From Deinococcus apachensis DSM 19763 (GTDB lineage Bacteria; Deinococcota; Deinococci; Deinococcales; Deinococcaceae): DNA of 64,000 nt. Positions 43,403 through 56,790 of the stretch are shown here, piece after piece. The notes under the pieces are model-generated. The model searched no databases. It was not told where the DNA came from and saw nothing but the letters and a program-made list of their open reading frames with translations. Numbering within the stretch: the first letter of the stretch is position 1; the number at the start of each line of letters is the position of its first letter. Made by a program: the position numbers and the translations under genes. The DNA lies in contig NZ_KB906398.1 in NCBI RefSeq assembly GCF_000381345.1, positions 496,001 to 560,000 on the forward strand, in the 5' to 3' direction.

Positions 43403-43455
43403 CCCCTCCCCCTTGACTCGCAGGGCTGCTTGCAAAGGGGGGAGGCCGGGAGGGG
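43403..43455. repeat. REP-like palindrome in the glmM-polA gap, element A
   Basis: CCCCTCCCCCTTG at 43403-43415 pairs with CAAAGGGGGGAGG at 43433-43445 across a short loop, then GGGAGGGGGTGAG follows. The reverse complement matches the opening of the dispersed repeat (TCACCCCCTCCC and GCCTCCCCC). The 316-base gap 43358-43673 holds this, element B and no gene I can support. Confidence 0.65.
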
Positions 43456-43529
43456 GTGAGCGGGCACGACCTGCGGCGCGGCCAGGAGATGAGGCCAAGC
43501 ATCTTGCGGCAGCTTGAGGTGGTCACACG

Positions 43530-43573
43530 CCCCCTCACCCCGGCCCTCTCCCGCGAAGGGGGAGGGAGAAAAA
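43530..43573. repeat. REP-like palindrome in the glmM-polA gap, element B
   Basis: CCCCCTCACCCCGGCCCTCT then CCCGCGAAGGGGGAGGGAG and AAAAA is nearly the same element as 36545-36588, here in a non-coding position. Confidence 0.65.
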
Positions 43574-43660
43574 CGCCGCCGCTTCTCCAGGCTCGTCGCA
43601 TAGCTGCCCGAACCACACAAAGCCCAAGATGCGGCGAACGGCGCCCCATTACGTCCACAG

Positions 43661-43666
43661 TAGAAT
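43661..43666 (+). promoter_or_regulatory. -10 box of leaderless promoter for polA
   Basis: TAGAAT ends seven bases before ATG 43674. Confidence 0.55.
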
Positions 43667-43673
43667 GCCTCCC

Positions 43674-46412
<2,739 letters not shown>

Positions 46413-46435
46413 CAAAACGTCGTCAGGCTGAGTAG

Positions 46436-46468
46436 CGCGAAGGGTTCCGGGGAGGGGTACCCTTCGCG
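46436..46468 (+). terminator. Hairpin after polA
   Basis: CGCGAAGGGT (46436-46445) pairs with 46459-46468, extended by G-T pairs to about 15 bp. Read with its left flank it is the common interspersed CAGGCTGAG-type palindrome. It has no T tract. Confidence 0.5.
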
Positions 46469-46519
46469 TTGCTCAAGGGGACCCGTCTTCCTCCCGGGGA
46501 ACACTCCATCCCACCGCAG

Positions 46520-46525
46520 TACCCT
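46520..46525 (+). promoter_or_regulatory. -10 box of leaderless promoter for the HAD hydrolase
   Basis: TACCCT ends five bases before ATG 46531. Confidence 0.45.
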
Positions 46526-46530
46526 CGGGC

Positions 46531-47136
46531 ATGTCGATTCGGGCGGTGTTCTGGGATATCGGCGGCGTGCTCCTCACGAACGGCTGGGACCGCGAGCAGC
46601 GGGCGGACGTGGTAGCGCGCTTCGGGCTGGACGCGCAGGACTTCGGCGAGCGGCACAAGCTGGCCGTGCCCGAACTCGAACGGGGCCGCATGAGCCTCTC
46701 CGAGTACCTGGAGCAGACGATCTTCCACGCCCCTCGGGACTTCACGCCGGGCGACTTCCGCGCGGCGATGGAGGCCGAGAGCCAGCCGCACGCGGGGACG
46801 CTGGCCCTCGCACGCGAGTTGGGTGGGCGCCACCGGATGTACGCCCTGAACAACGAGAGCCGCGACCTGAACGAGTACCGCGTCCGCACCTACGGGCTGG
46901 GCACCTTCCTGCTGGGCTTTTTCACCTCCTGCTACCTGGGTGTGATGAAGCCCAACCCGGCGATGTACCGTCTGGGCCTGAGCCTCGCCCACGTCCAGCC
47001 CGAAGAGGCCCTGATGGTGGACGACCGCGCGCAGAACGTCGAGGCCGCCCGCTCGGTGGGGATGCACGCCGTGCATTACCACCACGGGAACGCCGCGCGC
47101 CTCCGGGAGGAACTGGCAGCGCTGGGAGTGGAGTAG
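46531..47136 (+). CDS. HAD-superfamily hydrolase
   Basis: A 201-residue phosphatase-like enzyme. Motif I is VFWDIGGVLLTNGWDRE (nucleophile Asp with the second Asp replaced by Gly-Gly-Val spacing as in the HAD-IA branch), motif II ALNNESRDLN, Lys in LGVMKPNPAMYRLGL and motif IV EEALMVDDRAQNVEAARSVG. The cap is the helical C1 type with the YLEQTIF insert. It resembles yihX/epoxide-hydrolase-type HAD-IA phosphatases; the substrate is unknown. It is downstream of polA but has its own promoter. Confidence 0.9.
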   Translation: MSIRAVFWDIGGVLLTNGWDREQRADVVARFGLDAQDFGERHKLAVPELERGRMSLSEYLEQTIFHAPRDFTPGDFRAAMEAESQPHAGTLALARELGGRHRMYALNNESRDLNEYRVRTYGLGTFLLGFFTSCYLGVMKPNPAMYRLGLSLAHVQPEEALMVDDRAQNVEAARSVGMHAVHYHHGNAARLREELAALGVE

Positions 47137-47139
47137 GGG

Positions 47140-48135
47140 TCAGGAGAGGGGAACGCCCTGAAGTTCATCCAGATGGGTGGAGTTGTTCAAAATCAATGTC
47201 CTTCCATCGGGCGCAAGGATGGGGCGGACTCCCGGGTGTCGAAGGTCTTCAGGAGCCCGCCGCCCGGCACATCGTAGAGGCCCGTCGTGTCGCCACGCCG
47301 CTTGCTGGAGTGGGTGAGCAATTGCTCCCCGTCCGCCCGGAAGCTGGCCGCGTCGACGTCCCGCGCGCAGGTCCTGAAAGGAACGCCGGGCTCGCGGGGC
47401 TCGGTGAAGGTGGCGAGCCTCCGCACCACCTGCCCGCTCTGCGGGTCCACCCAGCCGACCGTATACCGGGGCATGGGCACCAGCAGGGTGCCGTCGGGCG
47501 CGAAGAGAAGGGGGCGGAGCGCCGATTTGAGTCCCTGGCTCGTCCGGACTTTCTCGCCCGCCTTGGTGTCCCAGAGGGTCACGCTGCCCTCCGGCGCCCC
47601 GGTCTCGTTCACGGCGAGGACCGGCCGAGTGGGGTGGAACGTCAGGCTGCGGGGTTGCGAACGCCACCCCAGAGTGGCCCGCCGCCGACCCATCGCCACG
47701 TCCCACAGTTGCACGTAGCCATAGACGTTCATGGCGGCCCGGGTGCGGCCGTCGGGGCTGAAGGTGAGGGACTGGGTGCCGCGCAGACCTGACAGCCTGG
47801 CCGTCCACCGCCGCTCCGGAGTGCGAACGGTGAAGGCGTCGCCCGCCCGGTTAAGCCACGCGAGGGTCTGGAGGTCGGGTGCGGGAGTCAGCGAGCCCGA
47901 GTCGTCTCCACTCCCCGGAACGAGGGAGATGATCGCCCCCGTCACGGAATTGCGGCGTTGGAGTTCGGGCGCCACCCGTCGGGCGGGAGAGGGGCTGGGT
48001 GACAACCTCGCCCCGGTCGCTGAAGCCCCGGAAGACCACGTCCTTCAACGTCTACGCGGGTTGAACGGGGACAGCTCTGGAACCTGTGGCGAGACCCAGG
48101 ACCAGCAGCGCGGCGAGCGGGAGGATGCGGGGCAT
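47140..48135 (-). pseudogene. Decayed WD40-like repeat protein
   Basis: The sequence of an exported beta-propeller protein is spread over three frames. From ATG 48135 comes a signal peptide (MPRILPLAALLVLGLATGSR), then a TAG about 27 codons in, KDVVFRGFSDRGEVVTQPL in the same frame, and a shift near 47990-48010 into the main frame. That frame has WD-type blades: LTFSPDGRTRAAMNVYGYVQ, LWDVAMGRRRATL, SVTLWDTKAGEKVR, LLFAPDGTLLVP. A last shift near 47225 separates it from the true end LAPDGRTLILNNSTHLDEL. At least one nonsense and two frameshifts argue against sequencing error. Its end is three bases from the HAD gene. Confidence 0.78.
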
Positions 48136-48184
48136 GCCCTAGACCAGGCGTGAGACCGCCTGACGTGACGTTCAGCCCCGGGGC

Positions 48185-48519
<335 letters not shown>

Positions 48520-48521
48520 GC

Positions 48522-48527
48522 AGCATA
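48522..48527 (-). promoter_or_regulatory. -10 box of leaderless promoter for the c-di-AMP receptor
   Basis: On the minus strand TATGCT ends seven bases before ATG 48514. Confidence 0.55.
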
Positions 48528-48572
48528 ACAGAGGGGGAGTCAGGGGCGAATTGACGGCCGAGCCAGGCATGG

Positions 48573-48597
48573 AAAAAGGCCTCCGCGGTGGGAGGCC
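48573..48597 (-). terminator. Terminator of the winged-helix regulator gene
   Basis: GGCCTCC at 48578-48584 pairs with GGAGGCC at 48591-48597; on the minus strand five T residues follow the stem. Confidence 0.85.
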
Positions 48598-48616
48598 CGG
48601 GTGAAGGCGGGAGAGG

Positions 48617-49120
<504 letters not shown>

Positions 49121-49171
49121 GCGCTATCCTCCGGAAAACCAGAGCGGGTCTGGGCCGCCCCGGTGTGAACG

Positions 49172-49184
49172 TGAACTCGGTTCA
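49172..49184. promoter_or_regulatory. TGAAC-TCG-GTTCA palindrome upstream of the winged-helix gene
   Basis: A perfect five-base inverted repeat with a three-base centre, about 52 bases upstream of the regulator start. It has the form of an operator and could be an autoregulatory site. The rest of the 454-base gap 49121-49574 shows no supported gene. Confidence 0.3.
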
Positions 49185-49574
49185 AGTGCGCGTGAGAGCG
49201 CAACTTTCCTATTGTGACAGGTTCCCATGCGCTTTGCATGAGCAGGGGGACAACAGGTCGAACGCGGGCGAACCGGCGGGCGGGAGGCAGGCAAAGGGCA
49301 GCCCCATGCCCAAAAGGTGGCCTATGGTAAGCGGTGCGGCAGAAGGGGACCGTAAACCAAACTGCCTTTAGAACGCTTGCCAAACGGTCGATGTGCATTT
49401 CGCCGGTGGGATGAGCCACCCTAACTGAAACCTTGGGGAACGGGGGGCAGCAGTCAAGCTCCCTTGACACCACGCGGCGGCACTTCTACACTCCTTGTCA
49501 AGGAGGCTTGACATGAGAGGCTCGGGAAGCTTTTGGGAGAGTTGTCGGTCCTGCCCCACCCGGAGAGGAGTCGC

Positions 49575-49976
49575 GTGAGGCCCGCGGGCGGCACACGGGA
49601 TGAGCGGGTCGCGCGAATCGCGCTGCGTCTGGGGGTGGGGGGCAGCCTGCTGAGCCTGGCGGGTGCCATGACCCTGGCACTCGGGCAGCGGTTCGGCTCC
49701 GATTTCTGGCGGGGCGTGGGTACGGGGGTGCTGGTCACCCTGCCCCTCTTTTTCGGGGTCGTGGCGATCAAAGTGGTGCGGGGCATGGACGAGTATGGAC
49801 GGCAACTGCATCAGCGCGCGGCGAGCGTCGCCTTTCTGGTCGTCATGATCCTCGCCGGGAGCCTGATCGCCCTGGAGGCCGCCCTGGGCCTTCACGTCCC
49901 CGCCTGGGCGCTGTACGTGGTGGGAATGCTGATCTGGGGTCTGAGCGCGGCGGTGATCGCCAGGCGGGGGGCATGA
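49575..49976 (+). CDS. Small membrane protein ahead of an XRE regulator
   Basis: A 133-residue membrane protein of unknown family with four predicted helices: LGVGGSLLSLAGAMTLALG, VGTGVLVTLPLFFGVVAI, VAFLVVMILAGSLIALEAAL and ALYVVGMLIWGLSAAVI, and a basic N-terminus. GTG 49575 has AGAGGAG four bases upstream; the frame also reaches a TTG at 49533 without one. The gene order membrane protein, XRE regulator, ABC exporter recurs in bacteria that sense membrane stress or a secreted compound, so it may be part of the regulatory circuit. Confidence 0.75.
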   Translation: MRPAGGTRDERVARIALRLGVGGSLLSLAGAMTLALGQRFGSDFWRGVGTGVLVTLPLFFGVVAIKVVRGMDEYGRQLHQRAASVAFLVVMILAGSLIALEAALGLHVPAWALYVVGMLIWGLSAAVIARRGA

Positions 49977-50034
49977 GAGGCGGGGGGGACGTTTTCCCTT
50001 CTGACCGCGTACTCGCCTTGTCGGGACGGGCGGG

Positions 50035-50238
50035 ATGAACAACCGCATCCGGGCGCTGCGGGCAGAGCGCGGCTGGACGCAGGCCGACCTCGCCGCTCAG
50101 CTCGACGTGAGCCGCCAGACGGTGAACGCCCTGGAAACCGGCAAGTACGACCCCAGCCTGCCCCTGGCGTTCCGCATCGCTCGGCTGTTCGGGCAGACCA
50201 TTGAGGAGATTTTCGACGACGGGGAAGGGAAAGGATAA
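50035..50238 (+). CDS. XRE-family helix-turn-helix regulator
   Basis: A 67-residue protein that is a single Cro/C1-type domain: MNNRIRALRAERGWTQADLA, AQLDVSRQTVNALETGKYDP, SLPLAFRIARLFGQTIEEIF. The form RGWTQxDLA and ARLFGQTIEEIFxD is that of the YozG/YdcN-like regulators encoded beside ABC exporters. It probably controls the exporter that follows: the ATPase start lies one base after this stop, so the two are co-transcribed and it may be autoregulated. The effector is unknown. Confidence 0.92.
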   Translation: MNNRIRALRAERGWTQADLAAQLDVSRQTVNALETGKYDPSLPLAFRIARLFGQTIEEIFDDGEGKG

Positions 50239-50239
50239 C

Positions 50240-50966
<727 letters not shown>

Positions 50967-50977
<11 letters not shown>

Positions 50978-52229
50978 GGGGCTCCGCTGGGGCTACGTCT
51001 GGCGGGTGGCCTCGCGTGACCTGCTCTCCACCCTGCGCGACCGCCGCACGATCACCAGCACCATCCTGATCCCGCTGCTGCTGATCCCGCTGTTTACGTT
51101 AGGGCTGCCGCTGCTGCTGGGGCGCTTTATCGGCGGGCAGGCGCAGGAACGGCAGAAGGTGGGCGTGGTGGGCACCCTGCCGGAGTCGCTGCGCGCGGCG
51201 CTCACCCGGGACGAGAAGGCACCGGGGGGGGCGGTCACGCGGGCCGGGGTGGACCTCGTGCCCGTGACCGACCCCCGCGCCGCCGTGCAGTCCGGGGAGG
51301 TGGAGGCCGCCCTGCGTGCCCCCACACCACTTCCCGGCCGGGCAGGCGATGGCACGGGCAGGCTGGAGGTGTACGCCAAGCTGGGCAACCTGCGGGCCCA
51401 GACGGGCGCCTTCGCCAAGATTGAGTCCACGGTCGAGGCGTACAACCGGCAACTCGCGGTGGAGCGCCTGGGCACCCTGGGCCTGAACGCCCAGACCCTG
51501 ACGCCGGTCACCCTCTCCCCCATCGACGCCAGCCCCGAGCAGGAACGGCGCAGCGGGCAACTCGCCTTCCTGATTCCTCTCCTGATGCTGAACTTCATCC
51601 TCACGGGCGCGATGGCGACCGCCCTCGACGCCACCGCGGGTGAGAAGGAACGCGGCACCCTGGAAAGCCTGCTGGTCTCCCCCGTGCGCCGCTCGGAGGT
51701 CGTGGCCGGGAAACTCCTCGCCACCACGGTGACCGCCCTCACGACGGCCTGCTTCAGCGTGCTGGGCTTCCTGCTGAGCGGGCTGGTCGCGCGGGCAGCG
51801 GTGGCTCAGGGCGAAACACCCGCCGAGGTGGCCCAGGCGTTCGGCGGACAGCTCTCCCTGACGCCGGGAGGTGCCCTCGCACTGCTCGCCACGGTGATCA
51901 GCGCCGCCCTCCTGATCAGCGCGGTCCTGATCGCCCTGAGCATCTACGCCCGCTCGTACAAGGAGGCGCAGACCTATGTCACGCCGCTGAGCCTCCTGAT
52001 CGTCTTTCCCGCCGTGCTGCTGCAATTCAGCGACTTCCTGACCCTGAGCACAGGCATCTACGCCATCCCCCTCTTCGGCAGCATGGTCGCCATCCTCGAC
52101 ACGGTGCGCGGGAACCTGACCGCCGGGCACGCCCTGACCGCCGTCGGGGCCAACCTGCTTGGGGCGCTGCTCGTGGGCCTGCTTGCCCGGCGGTCCTTCG
52201 GGCGGGAGGAGGTGATTTTCAGGAATTAG
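50967..52229 (+). CDS. ABC exporter permease, NatB-like
   Basis: A 420-residue ABC-2 type permease. The first helix is near residues 32-52 ([20 protein letters not shown]), a large outward domain of about 150 residues follows ([17 protein letters not shown] through [20 protein letters not shown]), then five more helices with [20 protein letters not shown], the conserved coupling region, between two of them. The topology matches NatB. GTG 50967 has GAGGAGG six bases upstream and overlaps the ATPase stop. It closes the operon at a terminator. Confidence 0.9.
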
Positions 52230-52260
52230 CGTCGTGGCGTGCTGGGAAGAGTCTTGATTT

Positions 52261-52287
52261 GAAGAGGGGGTAAGTCCCCTCTTCTTT
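52261..52287 (+). terminator. Rho-independent terminator after the NatAB-like operon
   Basis: GAAGAGGGG (52261-52269) pairs with 52276-52284 across a six-base loop, and TTT follows. Confidence 0.82.
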
Positions 52288-52312
52288 GGTGCGGCGACAG
52301 GACCAGATTTAA

Positions 52313-52704
52313 AGGGCAGCCTCTGGCAGTCACCCCCTCCCAGCCTCCCCCGCAAGGGGGGAGGAGGAACAGCGCTCAAGCTTTCGCGCTTTAAAAACCG
52401 TCTCCTGTGGATGCCCGATTGCCCAGAGTGAGCAGAGTTCGCACGGCCTTCACCCCGCCTTGCTCGCGCAGCGAGCCGGTGGGCTAGCGGCTTGGAACAC
52501 AGCAAGATCAAACCTTCCGCGTAAAGGAAGACGGCCACAGGCGCAGCGGGCGAGCCCCTTGCCGAGCGCAGCGGAGGGCTCCCCCTCCACCCAGAGGAGA
52601 GGCTCGTGAGCAAGCCTGGCGTCAACGCGCGGGCTGCCCCGCGCGGCGGAGGCGTCGCCCCACCGGGGGTAGGGGGGCTGGGGGCAAACCGTATCAAGAT
52701 GCCC
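52313..52704 (+). repeat. Dispersed non-coding repeat, copy 2
   Basis: It fills the gap between the permease and the PRC-barrel gene and matches copy 1 (25345-25666) in the same orientation. Shared blocks are CGCCTTGCTCGCGCAGCGAG at 52456-52475 and ACAGCAAGATCAAACCTT at 52499-52516, and a common right end. It contains an additional block of about 75 bases (roughly 52594-52665) absent from copy 1. Its left end includes the REP-like palindrome CCTCCCCC, GCAA, GGGGGGAGG. No protein is supported on either strand. Confidence 0.8.
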
Positions 52705-52775
52705 TGCCCCTCATGCCATCTTTAACCCCAGCCCACCCCAACGGTCTTCCCCGCAACACCCACTTGAACAGCCAA

Positions 52776-52805
52776 GGCGGGCCCTCCATCTTCGGAAGGC
52801 CCGCC
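52776..52805 (-). terminator. Hairpin at the end of the PRC-barrel gene
   Basis: A 12-bp stem with one mismatch (52776-52787 with 52794-52805) and a six-base loop lies 17 bases past the stop of the minus-strand PRC-barrel gene. The T tract is weak. Confidence 0.55.
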
Positions 52806-52821
52806 CCGCCGTGTGCCGCCC

Positions 52822-54555
52822 TCAGCCCTGCCGGGTGGGGTTGTTGGGATCGGTGATGATTCGGCCGGAAGGCGCCTGCTCGGCCCCGGGGCTGAGGTCC
52901 CCCTGCCCCTCCAGCGCCGCGCTCCCGGTCTCGTGCGGGCGGACGGAGAGGGGATCGATGGTGACCTCCTCCTTGCTCACGCTGTCAAGCAGGATGTCGA
53001 GCACGTCGCCCGCGCGGGCGGCATCGACGGCCTTGTGGGTGATGATCTCGCCGACGTTCAGGATGATGGTGTCGTCGGGCGCGAGGATCACGCGGGTGAC
53101 GGGGCGGCCCAGCGCGTCACGGATACGCTTTTCCTCCATCTGCTCCTGGCGCTCCTCCAGGGCCTGCCCGGCCTCGTCGCGCTTGTCGCCCAGCCAGGCC
53201 TTGGCGCGCTCCAGCAGGTTGCTCGCCCCTTCGCTGACGCTGGCGACGCCGCCGGAGAGGGCCGCACCCGCGCCCGCCGTGGGGGAAGCCCCGCCCACGG
53301 TGGCGGCGATCAGCGCCCCCTCCAGGCCCAGTTGCCGCGCCCGCTCGGCGATGGCCGGGGTGACGATCTGGCCCTGGGCGGCGACCAGACCGCCCGTGGG
53401 CGCACGCACATCCGTCCGCACCCGGCGGCCGATGGTGGATTCCACGGTCAGGGGAGCGGGTTGCGTCGACTGGGCGGGCTGAAGGCGCTCGCGCAGGCCC
53501 TGCACTCCCTCCTGAATCGCTCCGCCACCTGCCGCGGTAACCAGGGCGGGCAGCACCCCGGCCTCCTGGGCGCGCTCGGCCTGGAACTCGGTGATCACGC
53601 TTCCCCGGTGGACGATGACCTCCTGCACGCCGTCCGCGAGGTTGGCGGTCACGTCGTTCGAGGCGGTCTTACCCACCACGAACTGTTTCTGTTGCTCGGC
53701 GCTCGCGCTGCGGATACTGTCCACGCCGCTCTGCACCCGGTCCTTGACGTTGCCGTAGGTCTCGGACAGCGCCCCACCCGTCACGCTCGTCAGCAGGGCC
53801 GTGAGCTTGCCTGCCTGGTCGGCCCGCTCGGTCTGCTCGGCGGTGATGGTCTCGCCCTGGCGGACAAGGACGGTGCCGTCGTCGAGGGTCAGGTCGCTCC
53901 CTGCCGTCTTGCCGACGAGGAATTCCTTCTGGCGCTCCTTGCTGGCCTCCGCGATGTTGCCGTAGGTCTGCTTGACGTTCTCGGCGGCGGTCTGGTACGC
54001 GCTGCTGAGGCTCTCGCCCGCGCTGCTCAGGGCCCCCTTCAGGCCGCCCGGCTCCTGCTCCTGCATCGCCGCCGCCACCGAGATGGGCACGATGGCCGCG
54101 TCGTGGCCGATCTGCACGTGCTCGGGCGCGGGCACGAAGGTCCGGCCGCTGGAGAGGTCGCTGAAAATCCCGCCGGTCGCCTCGTAGCCCTCCACGCGGC
54201 CAGTGTGCTCGTCGAAGAACACGTCGGCAATCTTGCCCAGGTTCTGACCGTCGGTCGTGAGCAGGGTCATCCCGCTCAGGCTGACGTTCGATTCCAGCAC
54301 CTCGGCCAGCCGCCCGTCCTCACGGGTGGAGGTTACGGACTCGGCGCTGTCCACCATGATGGCGTCCTCACCGATGGACCGGATCGCCCCGAAGGGCACG
54401 ACCTTGGCCGCGCGGAACCAGCCCCCCTCGTCCACGAGCAGGCCCATCACCTCGTTGGCCTGGTGGTCGAATACCACGTCGCGCGTCGTCTCTATCTTCT
54501 CCCCGCTGTCGATGGCGATGATGGGGCGGCCCAGCAATTCCTTGGCTTTGATCAT
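52822..54555 (-). CDS. PRC-barrel protein with four internal repeats
   Basis: A 577-residue soluble protein. Two PRC-barrel domains occupy residues 1-170 ([76 protein letters not shown]). Then come helical spacers ([20 protein letters not shown]) and four copies of a 45-residue repeat with the form G-K-T, short strand, G-E-x-I-T, helix, G-x-L-x-x-L: examples [83 protein letters not shown] barrels act in photosynthetic reaction centres and RNA processing; here a stress or envelope role is likelier. GGAG precedes the ATG. It shares an operon with the 44-residue protein. Confidence 0.85.
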   Translation of the reverse strand: MIKAKELLGRPIIAIDSGEKIETTRDVVFDHQANEVMGLLVDEGGWFRAAKVVPFGAIRSIGEDAIMVDSAESVTSTREDGRLAEVLESNVSLSGMTLLTTDGQNLGKIADVFFDEHTGRVEGYEATGGIFSDLSSGRTFVPAPEHVQIGHDAAIVPISVAAAMQEQEPGGLKGALSSAGESLSSAYQTAAENVKQTYGNIAEASKERQKEFLVGKTAGSDLTLDDGTVLVRQGETITAEQTERADQAGKLTALLTSVTGGALSETYGNVKDRVQSGVDSIRSASAEQQKQFVVGKTASNDVTANLADGVQEVIVHRGSVITEFQAERAQEAGVLPALVTAAGGGAIQEGVQGLRERLQPAQSTQPAPLTVESTIGRRVRTDVRAPTGGLVAAQGQIVTPAIAERARQLGLEGALIAATVGGASPTAGAGAALSGGVASVSEGASNLLERAKAWLGDKRDEAGQALEERQEQMEEKRIRDALGRPVTRVILAPDDTIILNVGEIITHKAVDAARAGDVLDILLDSVSKEEVTIDPLSVRPHETGSAALEGQGDLSPGAEQAPSGRIITDPNNPTRQG

Positions 54556-54607
54556 GGGGTACTCCGTTCTGGAAAGGGTTCTCGAACCGCCCTGTGTCCG
54601 CGAAGGC

Positions 54608-54742
54608 TCAGAAGCCGAGATTCAAGATTCCCTGCGGTTTGAGGTACAGGAAATAGGCGAGCAAAAACAGCACCACCAGAATCACGATGATCCACAGGAC
54701 GGTTCTCGCGCCGCCCCCGCCACCACCTTGCAGTCGAGCCAT
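54608..54742 (-). CDS. 44-residue single-span membrane protein
   Basis: A very small protein with a Gly-rich basic N-terminus ([15 protein letters not shown]), one hydrophobic helix ([19 protein letters not shown]) and a short end ([10 protein letters not shown]). GGAGGA lies seven bases before ATG 54742, and the PRC-barrel gene starts 52 bases after its stop on the same strand, so they form an operon. The good ribosome binding site, the clear membrane helix and the conserved spacing make this a real gene in spite of its size. Function is unknown; a membrane anchor or partner for the PRC-barrel protein is a reasonable guess. Confidence 0.72.
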   Translation of the reverse strand: MARLQGGGGGGARTVLWIIVILVVLFLLAYFLYLKPQGILNLGF

Positions 54743-54852
54743 CAGTCAGTCCTCCATTTCTGAGTCTAGGAACCCTTCGGGCAAGTGTGAGGTTTTCCCC
54801 CTCACCCCGGGTTGACTGAACCTTGCGGCGACCTTAAGGCTGCCCCGCGCCC

Positions 54853-54858
54853 TACACT
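54853..54858 (+). promoter_or_regulatory. -10 box of leaderless promoter for the P-loop protein
   Basis: TACACT ends six bases before GTG 54865. Confidence 0.5.
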
Positions 54859-54864
54859 CCGGGC

Positions 54865-55629
54865 GTGACCCGCTCCCGCCACCTGCATTCCGGCCCTCCA
54901 CGCGGCCCCCGGGAAGCCCCCCTGGGCGAGGTGCCGCTCACCGTCCTCGTTGGCGTGACCGGCGTGGGCAAGAGCACGGCGCTGGCCGCCCTGCAAGGGG
55001 CCGACCCCGCCGCCCGGGTGCTGCCTGACCGCCGCCAGATCACGGACGACGTGATGATCCTGCCGCTGGCTGGAAAGCCCGTTGCCGACCGCGCCGAGCG
55101 TTTCGCGCTGACGGCCCGCTACCGCCAGCTTCACCCCGGCGGGATGGCCCACGCGGTGGGGACGTTGACGGCCGACCTCGACCACTGGGGCGAGCACCCG
55201 ATCTTCGACGGGCTGCGCGGCCTGGAGGAGGTGGAGTACGCCGCGACCACCTTCCCCGCCTGGCGCTTCGTGGCCCTGAACGCCCCCGACGGGGTGCGCG
55301 TGCGCCGCCTGCTGGGCCGGGCGGATGCCTTCGACCAGATAGAGGGAGGAGACAGCTCAGACCTGCGGGCGGAGCTGGGCCGCCTCCCCGGCGTGGGGGA
55401 GGTGTTCACTCCGGCCGAACTGGATGCCCTGGCGGCCCTGGAAGTGGAGGGGTACTCACCGGCCGACGTGCTGGCAAAGACGGCCATCGTGGTCACCGAA
55501 CGCCAGCACTACGACCCGGATGCGGCGAGCGCCCTTCTGCGGACGCTGCCGTTCGGGCGCGCCCTGGTGCTCGACACGGTGGCGCTGGGTCCCGAGCGGG
55601 TGGCCGTCGCCATCCGGGAGTGGGCGTGA
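54865..55629 (+). CDS. P-loop ATPase/kinase of unknown function
   Basis: A 254-residue cytoplasmic protein with a Walker A loop GVTGVGKST at residues 30-38 ([18 protein letters not shown]), a [20 protein letters not shown] segment and [20 protein letters not shown] followed by [19 protein letters not shown], which is typical of nucleotide-kinase-like P-loop folds. No named family is certain. GTG 54865 has a TACACT box six bases upstream. Its stop overlaps the next gene start (GTGA), so it is coupled to the enolase-superfamily enzyme, for which it may provide a phosphorylated or regulatory input; this is a guess. Confidence 0.8.
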   Translation: MTRSRHLHSGPPRGPREAPLGEVPLTVLVGVTGVGKSTALAALQGADPAARVLPDRRQITDDVMILPLAGKPVADRAERFALTARYRQLHPGGMAHAVGTLTADLDHWGEHPIFDGLRGLEEVEYAATTFPAWRFVALNAPDGVRVRRLLGRADAFDQIEGGDSSDLRAELGRLPGVGEVFTPAELDALAALEVEGYSPADVLAKTAIVVTERQHYDPDAASALLRTLPFGRALVLDTVALGPERVAVAIREWA

Positions 55630-56714
55630 GCACGCCTACTGTCGCCCGGGTGGAGGCGCTTCCCTTCCGCCTGCCGCTGCGGGGCACCCTGGCCTGGGGC
55701 GCCCACAGCACGCTTAGCGCCGCCGAACACGTCCTCGTGCGGGTGACATTGGACGACGGCACCGTCGGGGTCGCGGAGGCCACCCCCCGGCCCACGATCT
55801 ACGGCGAGACGCCGGACAGTGTGGTTGCCATTCTGCGCTGGCTCGAACCCGCGCTCGTCGGCCTGCCCATCACCGACGAGGCGGGGCTGAACCGGGTGCG
55901 GAACAGCGTGGCGAACAACCACACCGCGCGGGGGGCGCTCGACATGGCCCTGTGGGACGCGCGGGCGCGGGCGCAGGGGCTCACCCTCTGGGACACGTTG
56001 CTGGGGCCGAACACGCGCGTGCGCGTCAGTTTCATCCTGGGAATCGACACCCCGGCCGCAATGCTCGCCGAGGCTGAGCGGGTCGTGGAGGCGGGCGTCC
56101 GCTGCCTGAAGGTGAAGGTGGGGCGCGACCACACCCGCGACCTCGCGGTGATCCGCGACCTGCGGAACACCTTTGGGGACGAGGTTCAGCTCTACGCCGA
56201 CAGCAACGAGACGCTCACGCCTGACCTGGCCCCCGCGGCCCTCGCCGCCATGCGGGAAGCCGGGCTGACCTACGTGGAGGAACCCCTTCCCGTCCGGGAG
56301 TTGAAGTCGAGGGCCGCCCTGCACGCCCGGGGCCTCCTGCCTATCGTCGCGGACGACTCCTGCTTCACGCCCGCCGACCTGGCACGGGAACTGAGTTTTG
56401 GCACCTTCGACATCCTGAACGTGAAGACTGCCCGCAACGGCTTCACGGACGGTCTGGCGATGCTCCGTGCCGCCGCCGCACACGGCAAGTGTGGCATGGT
56501 CGGCTCGCAGGCGAGCACGGGCCTGGGCACCCTGCACGCCGCGCTGCTGTCCACCCAGGTCGAGGTCACTGAACCCTGCGAACTCAGCTTCGTGCTCAAG
56601 TTGGGGGACGATCTGCTCGACCAGCCCATCACCTTTCGGGACGGCTGGCTGGACGTGTCCTCACTGCGGGATCATGTCGTCAATCCACACAAACTGGAGC
56701 GCCACCTTGTGTAA
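55626..56714 (+). CDS. Enolase-superfamily enzyme, muconate cycloisomerase/epimerase subgroup
   Basis: A 362-residue enzyme. The capping domain starts [19 protein letters not shown]; the barrel shows [11 protein letters not shown] (K-x-K catalytic pair), [11 protein letters not shown] (metal Asp), [12 protein letters not shown] (metal Glu), [13 protein letters not shown] (metal Asp) and [15 protein letters not shown] (second catalytic Lys). That Lys-x-Lys and Lys pattern is the muconate-lactonising/dipeptide-epimerase subgroup, distinct from mandelate racemase. Reaction options include dipeptide epimerisation or acyl-amino-acid racemisation; I cannot choose. GTG 55626 overlaps the P-loop gene stop by four bases. 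Confidence 0.88.
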   Translation: MSTPTVARVEALPFRLPLRGTLAWGAHSTLSAAEHVLVRVTLDDGTVGVAEATPRPTIYGETPDSVVAILRWLEPALVGLPITDEAGLNRVRNSVANNHTARGALDMALWDARARAQGLTLWDTLLGPNTRVRVSFILGIDTPAAMLAEAERVVEAGVRCLKVKVGRDHTRDLAVIRDLRNTFGDEVQLYADSNETLTPDLAPAALAAMREAGLTYVEEPLPVRELKSRAALHARGLLPIVADDSCFTPADLARELSFGTFDILNVKTARNGFTDGLAMLRAAAAHGKCGMVGSQASTGLGTLHAALLSTQVEVTEPCELSFVLKLGDDLLDQPITFRDGWLDVSSLRDHVVNPHKLERHLV

Positions 56715-56790
56715 GGATCGTGTCAGAAAAACCTGTGCCTGAGCCGGGAACAGCACATTTGCCCCGCTCGAATTTCCGTAAAAATGAGAT

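Noticed and set aside
49165..49371. 68-codon plus-strand frame in the gap before the membrane protein gene
   Set aside because: No ribosome binding site, no domain, and it overlaps the regulator upstream region.
52813..54642. Plus-strand frame opposite the PRC-barrel gene
   Set aside because: Antisense shadow without recognisable domains or ribosome binding site.
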